A DNA stretch of 64,000 nucleotides from assembly GCA_947498415.1 (NCBI GenBank), contig CANMKB010000004.1, positions 124,001 through 188,000 of the forward strand, read 5' to 3'. The notes beneath the pieces are model-generated. The model made no database searches and was not told the origin of the DNA. It worked only from the letters and a program-made list of their open reading frames with translations. The position numbers and the translations under genes were made by a program. Source of the DNA: an uncultured Paracoccaceae bacterium (GTDB lineage Bacteria > Pseudomonadota > Alphaproteobacteria > Rhodobacterales > Rhodobacteraceae). The first letter of the stretch is position 1, and each line of letters begins with the position of its first letter. Shown here piece after piece: positions 26,109 through 35,787 of the stretch.

Positions 26109-27572
26109 TTATTCATCAAGGCCCAAAGCCACAAAGCGGGGTTCGCCACCACGGCGCACCAGCAACAAGATAGACTTGCGCCCAGCGTCCTGCGCTTCTT
26201 CGATGCGACCTTCGAGGTCACTGATCGACAACAGCTTTTGCTGACTTGCTTCAACGATCACGTCACCTGCACGTACGCCTTTTTCAAAAGCCTTAGAGGT
26301 TTCGTCAACGTTGCCGACCACAAGACCTGTGGTCTCTTCGTCAAGCCCAAGCTCGCTGCGCAGGGCATCAGTGACCGGTGTGATAGTCAAACCAAGAATG
26401 GTCTTCTCGCTTGGTTCTGGATCTTCAGCCGGTGCAACAGCTGGAACGGCAGCTTCAGCATCTTCGCGCCGCCCAAGGGTCACTTTGATGGTCTGAGTTT
26501 TACCGTCACGCAAGATGACAACACGAACGGCTTTCCCGACCTCGGTGTTCCCAACGGTGCGCACCAAACCGCGGACATCCGCCACGTCTTGTCCGTCAAA
26601 GGTCAGGATGACGTCACCCGCCTCAAGACCTGCGTCTTTTGCAGGGCCATCAGGCACATCTGTCACCATGGCACCTGCGGCTGACACGAGGCCATCCACT
26701 GCGTCGATCATGTCTTCGGTCACGTCTTGAATTCGCACACCCAGCCAACCACGACGGGTTTCGCCGAATTCTTTCAGTTGATCTACAACGCGTGTCACCA
26801 CATTTGAGGCCATCGAAAACCCAATTCCGATAGAACCGCCATTGGGGGACAAGATTGCGGTGTTCACCCCAACAACTTCGCCATCCATGTTGAACAATGG
26901 ACCGCCAGAATTACCACGGTTAATCGCGGCATCGGTTTGGATGTAATCATCATAGGTTCCAGACAATGCCCGGTTACGCGCCGAAACGATCCCAGCGGAC
27001 ACAGAAAAACCTTGCCCCAGTGGGTTACCTACGGCCATCACCCAATCGCCAACGCGTGCGATGTCGCTATTGCCAAAGTTCACAAAATCGAGCGGCTCTT
27101 CGCTTTCGACTTTGAGCAAAGCAATATCGGTGTTGGGATCTTTACCTACAACGACCGCAGGCAATTCCTCACCAGAAAAGAATTCGATCAAGATTTCGTC
27201 TGCCCCGTCGATCACGTGGTTGTTGGTGACAACAAAGCCGTCTTCCGAAATCACAAACCCTGAACCCAAAGCAGAACTGCGGCGCGGTTGATCGCCATCA
27301 CCACCACGGTCTTGGAATTCACGGAAAAAGTCTTCGAAAGGGCTGCCCTCGGGAACAACACCGCGTGGGCCTGTTCGGCCTGCAACCACGGTTGAAGTGG
27401 TAATGTTTACCACCGATGGGCTTACTTGTTCGGCCAAATCAGCCAAACTGTCGGGTCGCGCCTGCGCATACATCGCTTGCGCAAGTAAGAAAACAAACGC
27501 CAAAGCAGAAAGCCAAAGGGCCTTCAACTGAATGGGGTTTGTCATTGGAATCGAAACGGCCTGTGGCTTCAC
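26109..27572 (-). CDS. degP: Periplasmic Do-like serine protease with two PDZ domains
   Basis: A 487-residue DegP/DegQ/MucD-type protease-chaperone. A signal peptide (to about QARP, residue 40) is followed by a trypsin-like domain with catalytic H119 (NNHVI), D149 (DIALLK) and S222 (GNSGGPL), then PDZ1 (about 270-360) and PDZ2 (about 395-480). It degrades misfolded envelope proteins. The start is a GTG at 27572 with AGGAG seven bases upstream; an ATG nine codons later would also keep the signal peptide. hflK-hflC lie upstream but are separated from it by an opposing orphan gene. Confidence 0.95.
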   Translation of the reverse strand: MKPQAVSIPMTNPIQLKALWLSALAFVFLLAQAMYAQARPDSLADLAEQVSPSVVNITTSTVVAGRTGPRGVVPEGSPFEDFFREFQDRGGDGDQPRRSSALGSGFVISEDGFVVTNNHVIDGADEILIEFFSGEELPAVVVGKDPNTDIALLKVESEEPLDFVNFGNSDIARVGDWVMAVGNPLGQGFSVSAGIVSARNRALSGTYDDYIQTDAAINRGNSGGPLFNMDGEVVGVNTAILSPNGGSIGIGFSMASNVVTRVVDQLKEFGETRRGWLGVRIQDVTEDMIDAVDGLVSAAGAMVTDVPDGPAKDAGLEAGDVILTFDGQDVADVRGLVRTVGNTEVGKAVRVVILRDGKTQTIKVTLGRREDAEAAVPAVAPAEDPEPSEKTILGLTITPVTDALRSELGLDEETTGLVVGNVDETSKAFEKGVRAGDVIVEASQQKLLSISDLEGRIEEAQDAGRKSILLLVRRGGEPRFVALGLDE

Positions 27573-27722
27573 TCCCTATCTCCTCTGAATGTGTTCATTA
27601 CGCGAAACGTCCCCGAACTACGCTTCGCCTCTATCTAACATAGGATGCATCATGCCTTGCTCAACAGTGATGCGAAAGTATCAATTGGATGTGATTGCCT
27701 CGTGAGCGGTACATCTTGGGTG

Positions 27723-27787
27723 ATTCCTTAGTTTGTCGCCATGCCGAGACCGTGAATCTCATTTATTCAGTGAATTTACTAAGGAAT
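27723..27787. repeat. 10-bp inverted repeat in the AT-rich degP upstream region
   Basis: ATTCCTTAGT (27723-27732) and ACTAAGGAAT (27778-27787) are exact inverted copies 45 bases apart. They lie in a 343-base gap (27573-27915) that is more AT-rich than its surroundings and holds no other feature I can support beyond the presumed degP promoter. Confidence 0.6.
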
Positions 27788-27915
27788 ACGTTATTCTTCG
27801 ACCAACAAACAAATTAGTATTGAAATGACACCATTAATTCGCAAGAATCCTTCATATACAGAAATTGTTTAAAAGGCGAATAGACCCAACCCTGAAATTA
27901 TCGATCGGAATTCAT

Positions 27916-28245
27916 ATGCACAGTTGGTTCACTAAGAAGCTAAATGAAATGATTGGTCTGGCGCAATACTGCCAATTCCCAGTTCTTCAAGCTCATTTTG
28001 TCTTAACGAAAAGAGCTGTGGATGAAATGTATGGACGCACCGAAGATCATCATGACCTACTTGCAGATGTGCTGCCGTTATTGATCACCCAAGCAGCAAC
28101 CAATGGTCAGAACGATACGCGCCTCCATTTAGAGCGTGCGCTGGCCTCGATCGAGGCACCGATAAAAAACCGAGAAAACATTGTTAAGGTAAATTTTGAC
28201 GTGCAGAAGAGCGATCTTAAACACAACAACCGTTCTAATAATTAG
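27916..28245 (+). CDS. Orphan hypothetical protein in AT-rich DNA
   Basis: A 109-residue protein from the ATG at 27916, or 126 residues from a TTG at 27865; neither has a strong ribosome-binding site. It is largely helical: MHSWFTKKLNEMIGLAQYC, a central ADVLPLLITQAAT stretch and a hydrophilic KHNNRSNN tail. No family was recognised. The DNA is more AT-rich than the neighbouring genes and the gene opposes the hflKC-DUF2065-degP direction, suggesting late acquisition. Its stop interlocks with that of the DUF2065 gene. Confidence 0.5.
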   Translation: MHSWFTKKLNEMIGLAQYCQFPVLQAHFVLTKRAVDEMYGRTEDHHDLLADVLPLLITQAATNGQNDTRLHLERALASIEAPIKNRENIVKVNFDVQKSDLKHNNRSNN

Positions 28246-28436
28246 AAATTCGAATTCGTAATTATTACGATCACGCACCCCAGCACAAAAGACAGAAGGC
28301 CTGCAACAACAAGAGAGCGGGGGGGGGTGCGTTTTAGAAACTCTACTAAGTCATCCAAAATCAAAGGGGCCAGCGCAATGGCCAGCCCCTCTAGTATCAG
28401 TACAATCCCGAATGCCAGGATCAGCGCCTCGATCAT
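28242..28436 (-). CDS. DUF2065 small membrane protein
   Basis: A 64-residue protein with two hydrophobic segments (about 4-24 and 43-60) joined by the DLVEFLKRTPPRSL loop. This matches DUF2065 proteins found next to hflC in many proteobacteria. Its ATG overlaps the hflC TGA by four bases, so it is the third gene of the hflKC operon. Its role is unknown; a small partner of the HflKC complex is a reasonable inference. Confidence 0.85.
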   Translation of the reverse strand: MIEALILAFGIVLILEGLAIALAPLILDDLVEFLKRTPPRSLVVAGLLSFVLGCVIVIITNSNF

Positions 28437-29305
28437 TGTGCGCCTGAGTCAGACTTAAGATAGTCAAAGAACTCGCTGTCAGGTGACATGACCATCGTCG
28501 AGTTGTTTTCCAACAAAGCGCCGCGGTAAGCCGCGAGCGAGCGATAAAATTGGAAGAACTCTTGGTCAGCGCCATAAGCGGTTGCAAAGATACCGTTGCG
28601 TGTCGCGTCCGCTTCACCACGGATGATCTCTGATTGACGACGCGCGTCAGATACAAGCTCGACCACAGTACGATCTGCTTGCGCACGAATACGCTGAGCG
28701 GCCTCTTGACCACGGGCACGTTCGTCTGTCGCCTCACGCTCACGCTCGGCACGCATACGAGAAAAGGTTGCATCCAAGTTTTCACGTGGAAGATCGGTCC
28801 GCTTTAGGCGAACGTCGATGATTTCCAAACCCAAAGCACGGGCCTGAGTAATGGCCCCATTTCGGATGCGCAGCATCAGAGCAGCACGGTCAGAACTCAG
28901 AATGTCATTGGATGACACAGAACCCAGAACCTCACGCGTTTCAGATCGCAGGATCGAATCCAAACGACGCGCCGCAGTGGCCTCACCGCCTGTACCCACC
29001 GCTTGGCGGAACTGGTTCACGTCTACGATGCGGTAACGTGCAAAGGCATCAACCACCAAACGACGATCATCCAGAGGAGTCACTTCGAGAGGTTCAACAT
29101 CACGAGACAGGATACGGTCATCATAGGTGACAACGGATTGGATGAGCGGGATCTTAAACGCCAAACCCGGCTCTTCTTTCACATCAACTACACGACCGAA
29201 CTGGAGAACCAGCGCCTTTTGGCGCTCGTCTACGATGAACACCGAAGACAGCAGCGCGGCAATTGCCACAACAAGGGCGATCAGGCCAATCATACCTTTT
29301 CCCAT
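28433..29305 (-). CDS. hflC: HflC, SPFH-domain modulator of FtsH
   Basis: A 290-residue protein with one N-terminal membrane anchor (about 5-25) and a periplasmic SPFH/band-7 domain (ERQKALVLQFGRVV, residues 28-41, to about 200) followed by a coiled segment. With HflK it forms a cage around the FtsH protease and controls its access to membrane proteins. Its start shares a base with the hflK stop (TAATG). Confidence 0.96.
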   Translation of the reverse strand: MGKGMIGLIALVVAIAALLSSVFIVDERQKALVLQFGRVVDVKEEPGLAFKIPLIQSVVTYDDRILSRDVEPLEVTPLDDRRLVVDAFARYRIVDVNQFRQAVGTGGEATAARRLDSILRSETREVLGSVSSNDILSSDRAALMLRIRNGAITQARALGLEIIDVRLKRTDLPRENLDATFSRMRAEREREATDERARGQEAAQRIRAQADRTVVELVSDARRQSEIIRGEADATRNGIFATAYGADQEFFQFYRSLAAYRGALLENNSTMVMSPDSEFFDYLKSDSGAQ

Positions 29306-30429
29306 TAGTTCGCTCCCTTCTTAAGTTCGTTCAGCGGCAGGTAAGGTACGACGCCTTGTCCTGATTGCTGTTCATCAATGATGACTTTGTCGACGCGGCC
29401 CAGAACCACTTCCATGGTTTCAAGGTAAAGACGCTTACGAGTCACTTCAGGCGCTTTGCGGTATTCTTCCAAAACGGCTGTAAAGCGAGACGCTTCACCT
29501 TCGGCTTGGTTCACAACCTGGGCGCGGTAACCTTCGGCTTCTTCAAGCACCTGAGCGGCTTCACCACGTGCACCCGCGAGAACCGCGTTTGCATAGGCAT
29601 CCGCCTCTTTCTGTGTCCGGTCACGCTCTTGTTCAGCGGCCTGAACGTCGCGGAACGCATCAATCACCTGCGACGGCGGATCTGCTTTGTCAAAGTTCAC
29701 ACGAACGATGTTTACGCCAGAGTTATAGCTATCAAGCGTCGACTGGATCAGCTCTTCCAAACGTTCACCGATAGACGCACGGTCACGGTTGAGGATCGGC
29801 GCCAGATCAGATTGCGCAATAATCTCACGCATCGCAGATTCAGACACAGCACGAATGGTCAGCTGCGCATCACGCAGGTTAAACAAGAATTGCGCTGGGT
29901 CAGAGATGTTCCAAACCACTTGGAAATCAATGTCCACAATGTTTTCGTCACCTGTCAGCATCAGACCAGCGTCAGAGCCACGCGCCCCGACACCAATGTC
30001 TTCGATCTGTTCGCGGGTGACTGGAATGACCTCAGCCGTGACCAATGGCCATGGCGCAAAGTTCAGACCTGGATCACCTGTCGAGTAGTATTCCCCAAGG
30101 AACAACTCAACTGACTGTTCTTCTGGCTTTACGGTGTAAAAGCTCGACATGCCCCAGAGCACAACGGCGGCAAGGCCTGCCAGGGCAAAGGTGCCGCGAC
30201 CAAAGTTGGGCCCCTGCCCGCCACCGCGGTTTCCACCGCCGCCCGAGCGACCACCATCTTTACCGCCCATGAGGACGCGCAATTGGTCTTGGCCTTTTTT
30301 CATCAGATCTTCGATGTCAGGAATCTGGTTGCCGTCATCCGGTGGACGTCGACCACCACCGTTGTTGCCGCGATTGCCACCGCCCTGATTTCCGCCGCCG
30401 CCCCACGGGCCGCCACTATTCCCTGCCAT
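29305..30429 (-). CDS. hflK: HflK, SPFH-domain modulator of FtsH
   Basis: A 374-residue protein. A glycine-rich cytoplasmic tail (about 1-75, with GGGGNQGGGNRGN and GGGGNRGGG) precedes a single membrane segment (about 77-95) and an SPFH domain beginning VKPEEQSVELFLGEY. The length and glycine-rich N-terminus are typical of HflK. It is translationally coupled to hflC. gor and rpiA lie upstream on the same strand with a 63-base gap. Confidence 0.96.
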   Translation of the reverse strand: MAGNSGGPWGGGGNQGGGNRGNNGGGRRPPDDGNQIPDIEDLMKKGQDQLRVLMGGKDGGRSGGGGNRGGGQGPNFGRGTFALAGLAAVVLWGMSSFYTVKPEEQSVELFLGEYYSTGDPGLNFAPWPLVTAEVIPVTREQIEDIGVGARGSDAGLMLTGDENIVDIDFQVVWNISDPAQFLFNLRDAQLTIRAVSESAMREIIAQSDLAPILNRDRASIGERLEELIQSTLDSYNSGVNIVRVNFDKADPPSQVIDAFRDVQAAEQERDRTQKEADAYANAVLAGARGEAAQVLEEAEGYRAQVVNQAEGEASRFTAVLEEYRKAPEVTRKRLYLETMEVVLGRVDKVIIDEQQSGQGVVPYLPLNELKKGAN

Positions 30430-30492
30430 AAAGGTCTTTCCCTTCTAATTCGATAAGCGCACCACACTAAACTGTGCAGTGCGCAAAGAAAA

Positions 30493-31848
30493 TCAACCCG
30501 TGCGGGTTGGAGTCTTCATTGTGACCAATTCTTCCGACATCGTCGGGTGAACTGCAACCGTACGATCGAAATCTTCTTTGGTTGCACCCATTTTAACTGC
30601 GATTCCAGCCAGCTGGATCATTTCACCAGCACCCGGTGCCACGATATGACAGCCCAGAACCTTGCGGTTGGCCTTGCTGACGATCAGTTTCATCAAAACC
30701 TTTTCAGACCGGCCCGCAAAACTTTGCTGCATCGGTTTGAACGATGTTGAATAAACCTCGATCTCTTCTTGTTCGCGTGCTTCTTCTTCAGACAAGCCCA
30801 CAGTGCCCATTTCAGGCTGAGTAAAGATCGCTGTTGGAATCAATTCGTGGTCTGGCTTTGTTGGATTGCCGTTAAACACAGTTTCCACAAACGCCATGCC
30901 TTCGCGAATGGCGACAGGGGTCAGGTTAACGCGGTCGGTGACATCACCAACGGCATAAATCGACGGAACGGCCGTTTGGCTATAGTCATCAACGACGATC
31001 TCGCCCTTGCGGCCGATTTCAACGCCCAGTTCAGCAACGCCCAAACTTTCGGTGTTTGGCGCACGACCTGTTGCGTACATCACCTCATCAAACAGATGTG
31101 TTTTGCCATCCGTGTCGGTGACTTCGATTTGATCGCCCACTTTCGCCAGTTTAACGGCATTGGTGTTCACGCGCAGGTCGACACCGCGTTCGATCATTTC
31201 ACTCGCGACAAGATCGCGGGCTTCATTGTCAAAGCCACGCAGGATTTGTTCACTGCGATAGAATTGCGTAGTTTTCACACCCATACCGTTCATGATGCCC
31301 GCAAACTCACTAGCGATATATCCGCCACCGATGATCAAGATCGTTTCAGGCAGCTTGTCGAGGTGGAAAATCTCGTTCGATGTAATCGCCAGTTCAGCGC
31401 CTTCTACATCTGGCTTGGTTGGGCGACCGCCCACTGCGACCAGAATGTGCTTGGCTGTTTTGGTAGTCCCATCAGCCAAACGCACTGTGTGGGCATCCGC
31501 CACGGTTGCGCGTTGATCAAAGGTTTCAACACCATTGTTTTTCAAGATGTTCCGATAGATACCTTCAAGGCGGTCAAGCTCTGCATATAGCTTTCCGCGG
31601 AACGCATCCCAGCTAAACGCACCTGCTTTGATGTCCCAGCCATAAGACTGCGCGTCTTCGACCATGCCGGAATATTCGCTTGCAAAGACCATCAGCTTTT
31701 TGGGGACACAGCCGCGAATGACACAGGTGCCGCCATAGCGGTCTTCCTCAGCAAGAGCGACCTTAGCGCCACCTTGTGCTGCTACACGCCCAGCGCGGAC
31801 CCCACCGGAGCCACCGCCGATGACAAAAAGATCGTAATCAAAGCTCAT
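30493..31848 (-). CDS. gor: Glutathione-disulfide reductase
   Basis: A 451-residue class I flavoprotein disulfide reductase. It has the FAD dinucleotide-binding GGGSGGVRAG (11-20), the redox pair C42/C47 in GGTCVIRGCVPKK, the second Rossmann GGGYIASEFAGI, an ATGRAPNT segment, and the C-terminal VAVHPTMSEE with the active-site His-Glu. It reduces GSSG with NADPH. The gene starts eight bases after the rpiA stop, so the two form an operon; RpiA links it to the pentose phosphate pathway, which makes NADPH. Confidence 0.96.
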   Translation of the reverse strand: MSFDYDLFVIGGGSGGVRAGRVAAQGGAKVALAEEDRYGGTCVIRGCVPKKLMVFASEYSGMVEDAQSYGWDIKAGAFSWDAFRGKLYAELDRLEGIYRNILKNNGVETFDQRATVADAHTVRLADGTTKTAKHILVAVGGRPTKPDVEGAELAITSNEIFHLDKLPETILIIGGGYIASEFAGIMNGMGVKTTQFYRSEQILRGFDNEARDLVASEMIERGVDLRVNTNAVKLAKVGDQIEVTDTDGKTHLFDEVMYATGRAPNTESLGVAELGVEIGRKGEIVVDDYSQTAVPSIYAVGDVTDRVNLTPVAIREGMAFVETVFNGNPTKPDHELIPTAIFTQPEMGTVGLSEEEAREQEEIEVYSTSFKPMQQSFAGRSEKVLMKLIVSKANRKVLGCHIVAPGAGEMIQLAGIAVKMGATKEDFDRTVAVHPTMSEELVTMKTPTRTG

Positions 31849-31856
31849 GATATTCC

Positions 31857-32645
31857 TCAGTCGTTCAGGTCGGAAAACAGATTTTCGCTTTCAACGAAAT
31901 CCACCATATTTTCCTCTATTGTGCCTGCATTTATGTCGCGTACTTCGACTCTTCCATCCCCATAGCCGATCACAACTCTGTCACATATGTCGATGAACAA
32001 ACCGTTTTCAACCACGCCCGGCATTTGGTTCAACACCATCGCCATCTGACGTGCATCGCCAATGCGTTTAAGGTGAAGATCTAGAATGTGGTTGCCTTCG
32101 TCTGTGACATAAGGGCTATCGCCGTTCATACGCAGCGAGGCAGAACGCCCCAACACGTCAAGAGACACCAGTGTTTCTTCGATCAGGGCCTGTGTGGTCT
32201 GCCACCCAAACGGGATCACTTCGACAGGAAGCGGAAACGCGCCAAGTTTTTCGACTTCTTTGCTGACGTCAGAAATCACAATCATCTGGTCAGACGCGGT
32301 TGCAACGATCTTTTCTTGCAACAAAGCACCACCACCGCCTTTGATCAGGTTCAGGTCAGCGTCAAATTCATCAGCACCGTCAATTGTTAGATCCAACCAC
32401 TTCGCGGCATCCAGGCTGACAACATCAATGCCAACTTGTTTGGCAAGCTCTGCGGTACGTGTGGACGTTGGGACACCGCGAATACGCAGGCCCTCTTCGC
32501 GCACACGCTCTCCAAGGCAACGCACCATCCAAGCTGCGGTAGATCCGGTTCCTAAACCGACACGCATTCCGTCTTCGATAAATTCAACGGCTTTCTTGGC
32601 TGCAACGAATTTAGCCTTGTCGATGGGCGACAATTCTGAGGACAT
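31857..32645 (-). CDS. rpiA: Ribose-5-phosphate isomerase A
   Basis: A 262-residue enzyme interconverting ribose-5-phosphate and ribulose-5-phosphate. Motifs are GLGTGSTAAWMV (phosphate loop), LTIDGADEFD, LIKGGGGALLQEKIVA and the downstream LPVEVIPFGW. The start at 32645 is the conserved MSSELSPIDKAK; the upstream extension is in the divergent promoter. It is divergent from sdaA with 197 bases between starts. Confidence 0.97.
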   Translation of the reverse strand: MSSELSPIDKAKFVAAKKAVEFIEDGMRVGLGTGSTAAWMVRCLGERVREEGLRIRGVPTSTRTAELAKQVGIDVVSLDAAKWLDLTIDGADEFDADLNLIKGGGGALLQEKIVATASDQMIVISDVSKEVEKLGAFPLPVEVIPFGWQTTQALIEETLVSLDVLGRSASLRMNGDSPYVTDEGNHILDLHLKRIGDARQMAMVLNQMPGVVENGLFIDICDRVVIGYGDGRVEVRDINAGTIEENMVDFVESENLFSDLND

Positions 32646-32842
32646 GTGGCGACTCCGTAAATTCTTGTTGCAGCGGTTATAGGAAAGTTCGGCATCACAG
32701 GCGAGCGTCATTTATATATAGAGGGCGCAATTCCCTCATTATTCCCCCTGAGGTCGCGCATTCTTTCCTATTCGTCGGATTTAGCTTGTCCAAACGAGCA
32801 TGTTTCCGATAGGAAACACTCAAGTCTGATGTGAGGTCACCG

Positions 32843-34216
32843 ATGTTCCTTTCTGTGTTTGACATGTTCAAAGTTGGGGTTGGCCCGTCCTCTTCCCACA
32901 CAATGGGGCCCATGGTGGCCGCTGCGCGTTTCTTAGACATGTTGCGCAAGAGCCCTTTTGAGTTTGCGGGCCTGAAAGCCAGCCTTCACGGTTCACTCGC
33001 TTTTACAGGTGTTGGGCACGCAACAGATCGCGCCACGATACTGGGGTTGGCCGGTTTTCTACCGGACACCTATGATCACGAAAAAGCAGAAGCCGCGCTA
33101 GAAGAGATACAGTCCACATATAAACTGCACCCTGAGGGCCTGCCGCCTCTGAAGTTTCATCCCAAAGAAGACTTGAGGTTCGATTTCGGCCCAGCGCTTG
33201 AGGGCCACGCCAATGGCATGATCTTGATGGCAACCGATGCGCAGGGCGACGTCATACTACAAGAGACCTTCTATTCCATCGGTGGCGGCTTTGTCGTGAC
33301 AGAGGCAGAACTAAAGGCCGGTGCAGCAACCGACGAAGGCGCCCCAGTACCCTACCCGTTCAAAAGCGCCAGCGAAATGTTGGCCATGGCAACGCGATCT
33401 GGAAAATCTATTGCCGAGATGAAACGCACCAATGAAGTCTCGCGCGGAGGCCAAGACAACCTGACCAAAGGCTGCACACGCATTTGGCAGGTTATGAATG
33501 ATTGCATCGAACGCGGCCTTTCCAATGAGGGTATCCTGCCGGGGGGGCTAAACGTTCGCCGCCGCGCCAAGGGTATTCACGATTCTCTATTGGCAGAACG
33601 CGGAATGAACCTCAGTGCGCCTCACACCATAAACGACTGGATGAGCGCCTATGCCATGGCGGTAAACGAAGAGAACGCCGCAGGCGGCCAAGTTGTCACC
33701 GCGCCCACGAATGGCGCGGCAGGCGTATTGCCCGCCGTTATTAGGTATTGGCTTGATCACGTGCCCGGCGCCCAACCATCCCGCGTCGATGAATTTTTAC
33801 TGACAGCCGCCGCAATTGGTGGGTTGGTCAAATTCAACGCATCTATCTCGGGCGCCGAGGCTGGTTGTCAGGCAGAGGTCGGCTCGGCTTCGGCGATGGC
33901 TGCAGCGGGGCTTTGCGCTGTGATGGGCGGTACGCCAGAGCAGATCGAAAATGCAGCAGAAATCGCACTGGAACATCACCTGGGTATGACCTGCGATCCC
34001 GTAAAAGGATTGGTTCAGGTACCTTGCATCGAACGGAATGGTCTGGGCGCGATCAAAGCTGTCTCAGCGGCGTCATTATCTTTGCGTGGCGATGGCAGCC
34101 ATTTGGTGCCACTTGATACGGTCATCGAAACAATGCGCCAAACGGGTGCTGATATGCATGAGAAGTATAAAGAGACATCACTGGGCGGCTTGGCCGTGAA
34201 TGTTCCAAACTGCTAG
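32843..34216 (+). CDS. sdaA: L-serine ammonia-lyase (iron-sulfur type)
   Basis: A 457-residue single-chain L-serine dehydratase giving pyruvate and ammonia. The N-terminal domain carries [12 protein letters not shown] (about 13-24). The catalytic domain has the candidate [4Fe-4S] cysteines in [22 protein letters not shown] and TKGCTR. The ATG at 32843 has GAGG seven bases upstream; a GTG four codons earlier is a weaker alternative. Serine metabolism near a threonine aldolase 25 kb away is probably coincidental. Confidence 0.96.
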   Translation: MFLSVFDMFKVGVGPSSSHTMGPMVAAARFLDMLRKSPFEFAGLKASLHGSLAFTGVGHATDRATILGLAGFLPDTYDHEKAEAALEEIQSTYKLHPEGLPPLKFHPKEDLRFDFGPALEGHANGMILMATDAQGDVILQETFYSIGGGFVVTEAELKAGAATDEGAPVPYPFKSASEMLAMATRSGKSIAEMKRTNEVSRGGQDNLTKGCTRIWQVMNDCIERGLSNEGILPGGLNVRRRAKGIHDSLLAERGMNLSAPHTINDWMSAYAMAVNEENAAGGQVVTAPTNGAAGVLPAVIRYWLDHVPGAQPSRVDEFLLTAAAIGGLVKFNASISGAEAGCQAEVGSASAMAAAGLCAVMGGTPEQIENAAEIALEHHLGMTCDPVKGLVQVPCIERNGLGAIKAVSAASLSLRGDGSHLVPLDTVIETMRQTGADMHEKYKETSLGGLAVNVPNC

Positions 34217-34217
34217 G

Positions 34218-35054
34218 TTATTTCAAATTGGCAAACACACAGCCGTCGCTCGCATAAAGCGGCGGTGTAATACACAAGCCCTTAATAACAGAGAATGCAC
34301 TTAGAACACGTGGCACGTAATTTCTGGTTTCTGCATAAGGCGGCACGCCTGCGTGTTTCTTCACAGCGTTTTCTCCGGCATTATAGCCTGCAAGCGCAAG
34401 AACCGGATCACCGTCGAACTCTTTCATAAGGAAGTCGAGATATGTGACCCCACCTTTAATGTTCTGTGTCGCATCAAAAGCGTCTTCGACCCCAAATCGA
34501 TCAGCCGTCGCGGGAATCAATTGCATGAGCCCTTGCGCCCCTGCTGAACTGACCGCATCTGCTTTGCCGCGCGACTCCACGTATATAACGGCCAATGCAA
34601 AGGCCGGTGAAACCTCTGTTCCAACCGTCGCAAGCAACAAATCTGTCCCGTAGGCCTTTGCAAGCCCCTGAACATCATTCAATCGGGGGGCTGATAACGC
34701 TGCTCGTCCTTCATCTGAAGACAAGGCGTTAATCGCAAGCTCTAAGCGTGTCGGACCTGTTTCATTTGTTTGAGGCGCAACGGCTTCCCAAAACCATTCA
34801 TATAGTGAAGTCGGAGACGGTGCGGGCGTTTCCTCAGATACCGGGCTGGATTCGGCCTCAACTTGGGGAATCGTTTCATCAATCTGCACAATGATGCGAT
34901 TTTTGCTGCCTTTTGCCGGCGGTTTCAGGCGTTTGGCCTCAAAAGTCGGGAATGGCGGCGGTGATTCCGCCCAAATCGGCCCAGAGATTCCCAGAATCGC
35001 TGCCAAAGAAACTGATATTACCGCGTGTCTGGTCATTTTGACCTTATGATTCAT
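34218..35054 (-). CDS. Lytic transglycosylase (SLT domain)
   Basis: A 278-residue exported protein with a signal peptide (to about IWA, residue 29), a proline-rich linker (about 30-90) and a C-terminal SLT/goose-lysozyme-like domain. The catalytic glutamate lies in AVIYVESRGKAD, followed by GAQGLMQLIPATA and LALAGYNAGE. It cleaves murein glycan strands. It lies directly before the Tad locus on the opposite strand; such enzymes can open the wall for secretion machines, but a link to the pilus is inference. Confidence 0.9.
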   Translation of the reverse strand: MNHKVKMTRHAVISVSLAAILGISGPIWAESPPPFPTFEAKRLKPPAKGSKNRIIVQIDETIPQVEAESSPVSEETPAPSPTSLYEWFWEAVAPQTNETGPTRLELAINALSSDEGRAALSAPRLNDVQGLAKAYGTDLLLATVGTEVSPAFALAVIYVESRGKADAVSSAGAQGLMQLIPATADRFGVEDAFDATQNIKGGVTYLDFLMKEFDGDPVLALAGYNAGENAVKKHAGVPPYAETRNYVPRVLSAFSVIKGLCITPPLYASDGCVFANLK

Positions 35055-35269
35055 CTACTGCTTGCGAGATAGTCGCAGCAAAATGCGCTCTGATCCAGAA
35101 AAAGCATCGACCAGCGGTCGAGATAAGCACAATACCGCTCTACCCATAGGGGTAAATGCGGGGTTAAATGGCAGTCCAACACACAAATTCAACTTTTTCC
35201 TATATTTTTTAGTAAGCAAAATCAGCAACTTAAACAAAATTCGTTAACTTTTTCAGAGCTACTCAAAAT

Positions 35270-35365
35270 CGCACCATTCGTGCCTAATTCGTGCCCCAAT
35301 CTAAGGGCTATATATGCTCATACCAAGTCGGGAACAGGCCAACAGAGAGAGACGGCCATAACGGT
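35270..35365 (+). promoter_or_regulatory. flp1 upstream region with three blocks shared with cpaE
   Basis: Three short blocks occur in order: CGCACCATT (35270), GCCCCAATCT (35293-35302) and GTCGGG followed by CAGAGA and GGCCATAACGGT (35327-35365). The same series is found ahead of cpaE at 39436-39557. The ATG is 50 bases further on. It sits in the 361-base gap 35055-35415, which otherwise shows only an AT-rich stretch near 35200-35260 and no gene. Promoter function is inferred. Confidence 0.5.
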
Positions 35366-35415
35366 TCCGAGGCGGTGAAACAGAAAACTTATGAGATCCT
35401 TTGGAGGGACACAAA

Positions 35416-35625
35416 ATGATCAAGTTCATCAAAAACTTCCGTAAAGACGAAAACGGCGCAGTAACAGTTGACTGGGTTGTTCTGACAGCAGCAGTTGTTG
35501 GCCTGGCAGTAGCTGCATACGGCACTATCCAAACCAACACTCAACAGCTGGCAGCAGACGCTGGTGCGATCGTTGGTGCAGAATCAATTGGTCTGACAGC
35601 GGCAACAGGTAGCACAACTCGCTAA
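35416..35625 (+). CDS. flp: Flp-family type IVb pilin 1
   Basis: A 69-residue prepilin. A short basic leader ending at G14 (NFRKDENG) is followed by AVTVDWVVLTAAVVGLAVAAYG, the hydrophobic spine, and a tail ending GSTTR. Cleavage after G14 leaves Asp5 and Trp6 where classic Flp pilins have Glu5-Tyr6. GGAGGG lies eight bases upstream of the ATG at 35416. It begins the Tad locus and is followed by a strong terminator, allowing high separate expression of the pilin. Confidence 0.9.
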   Translation: MIKFIKNFRKDENGAVTVDWVVLTAAVVGLAVAAYGTIQTNTQQLAADAGAIVGAESIGLTAATGSTTR

Positions 35626-35658
35626 TAGCCTCTGGCATGCGATAACCTAAAAAATACG

Positions 35659-35689
35659 AAGCCGCGCTCTTAGAGGCGCGGCTTTTTTT
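35659..35689 (+). terminator. Intrinsic terminator after flp1
   Basis: AAGCCGCGC, loop TCTTAGAG, GCGCGGCTT, then T5. It uncouples the pilin message from the rest of the locus. Confidence 0.9.
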
Positions 35690-35787
35690 AAAGCGCACAC
35701 TAAGGCGAGTTCCAATAAATCGGCAATCGGTCAAAAGCACTTGTGGGTTAGGAACACGCCAGTTTGTAGCAAAGAGGTACGACTAAC

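Noticed and set aside
29365..30114. Plus-strand 249-residue open frame opposite hflK
   Set aside because: Antisense shadow: no recognisable domain, no ribosome-binding site, and hflK on the other strand is certain.
30769..31590. Plus-strand 273-residue open frame opposite gor
   Set aside because: Antisense shadow of an unquestionable glutathione reductase; composition is that of a complementary frame.
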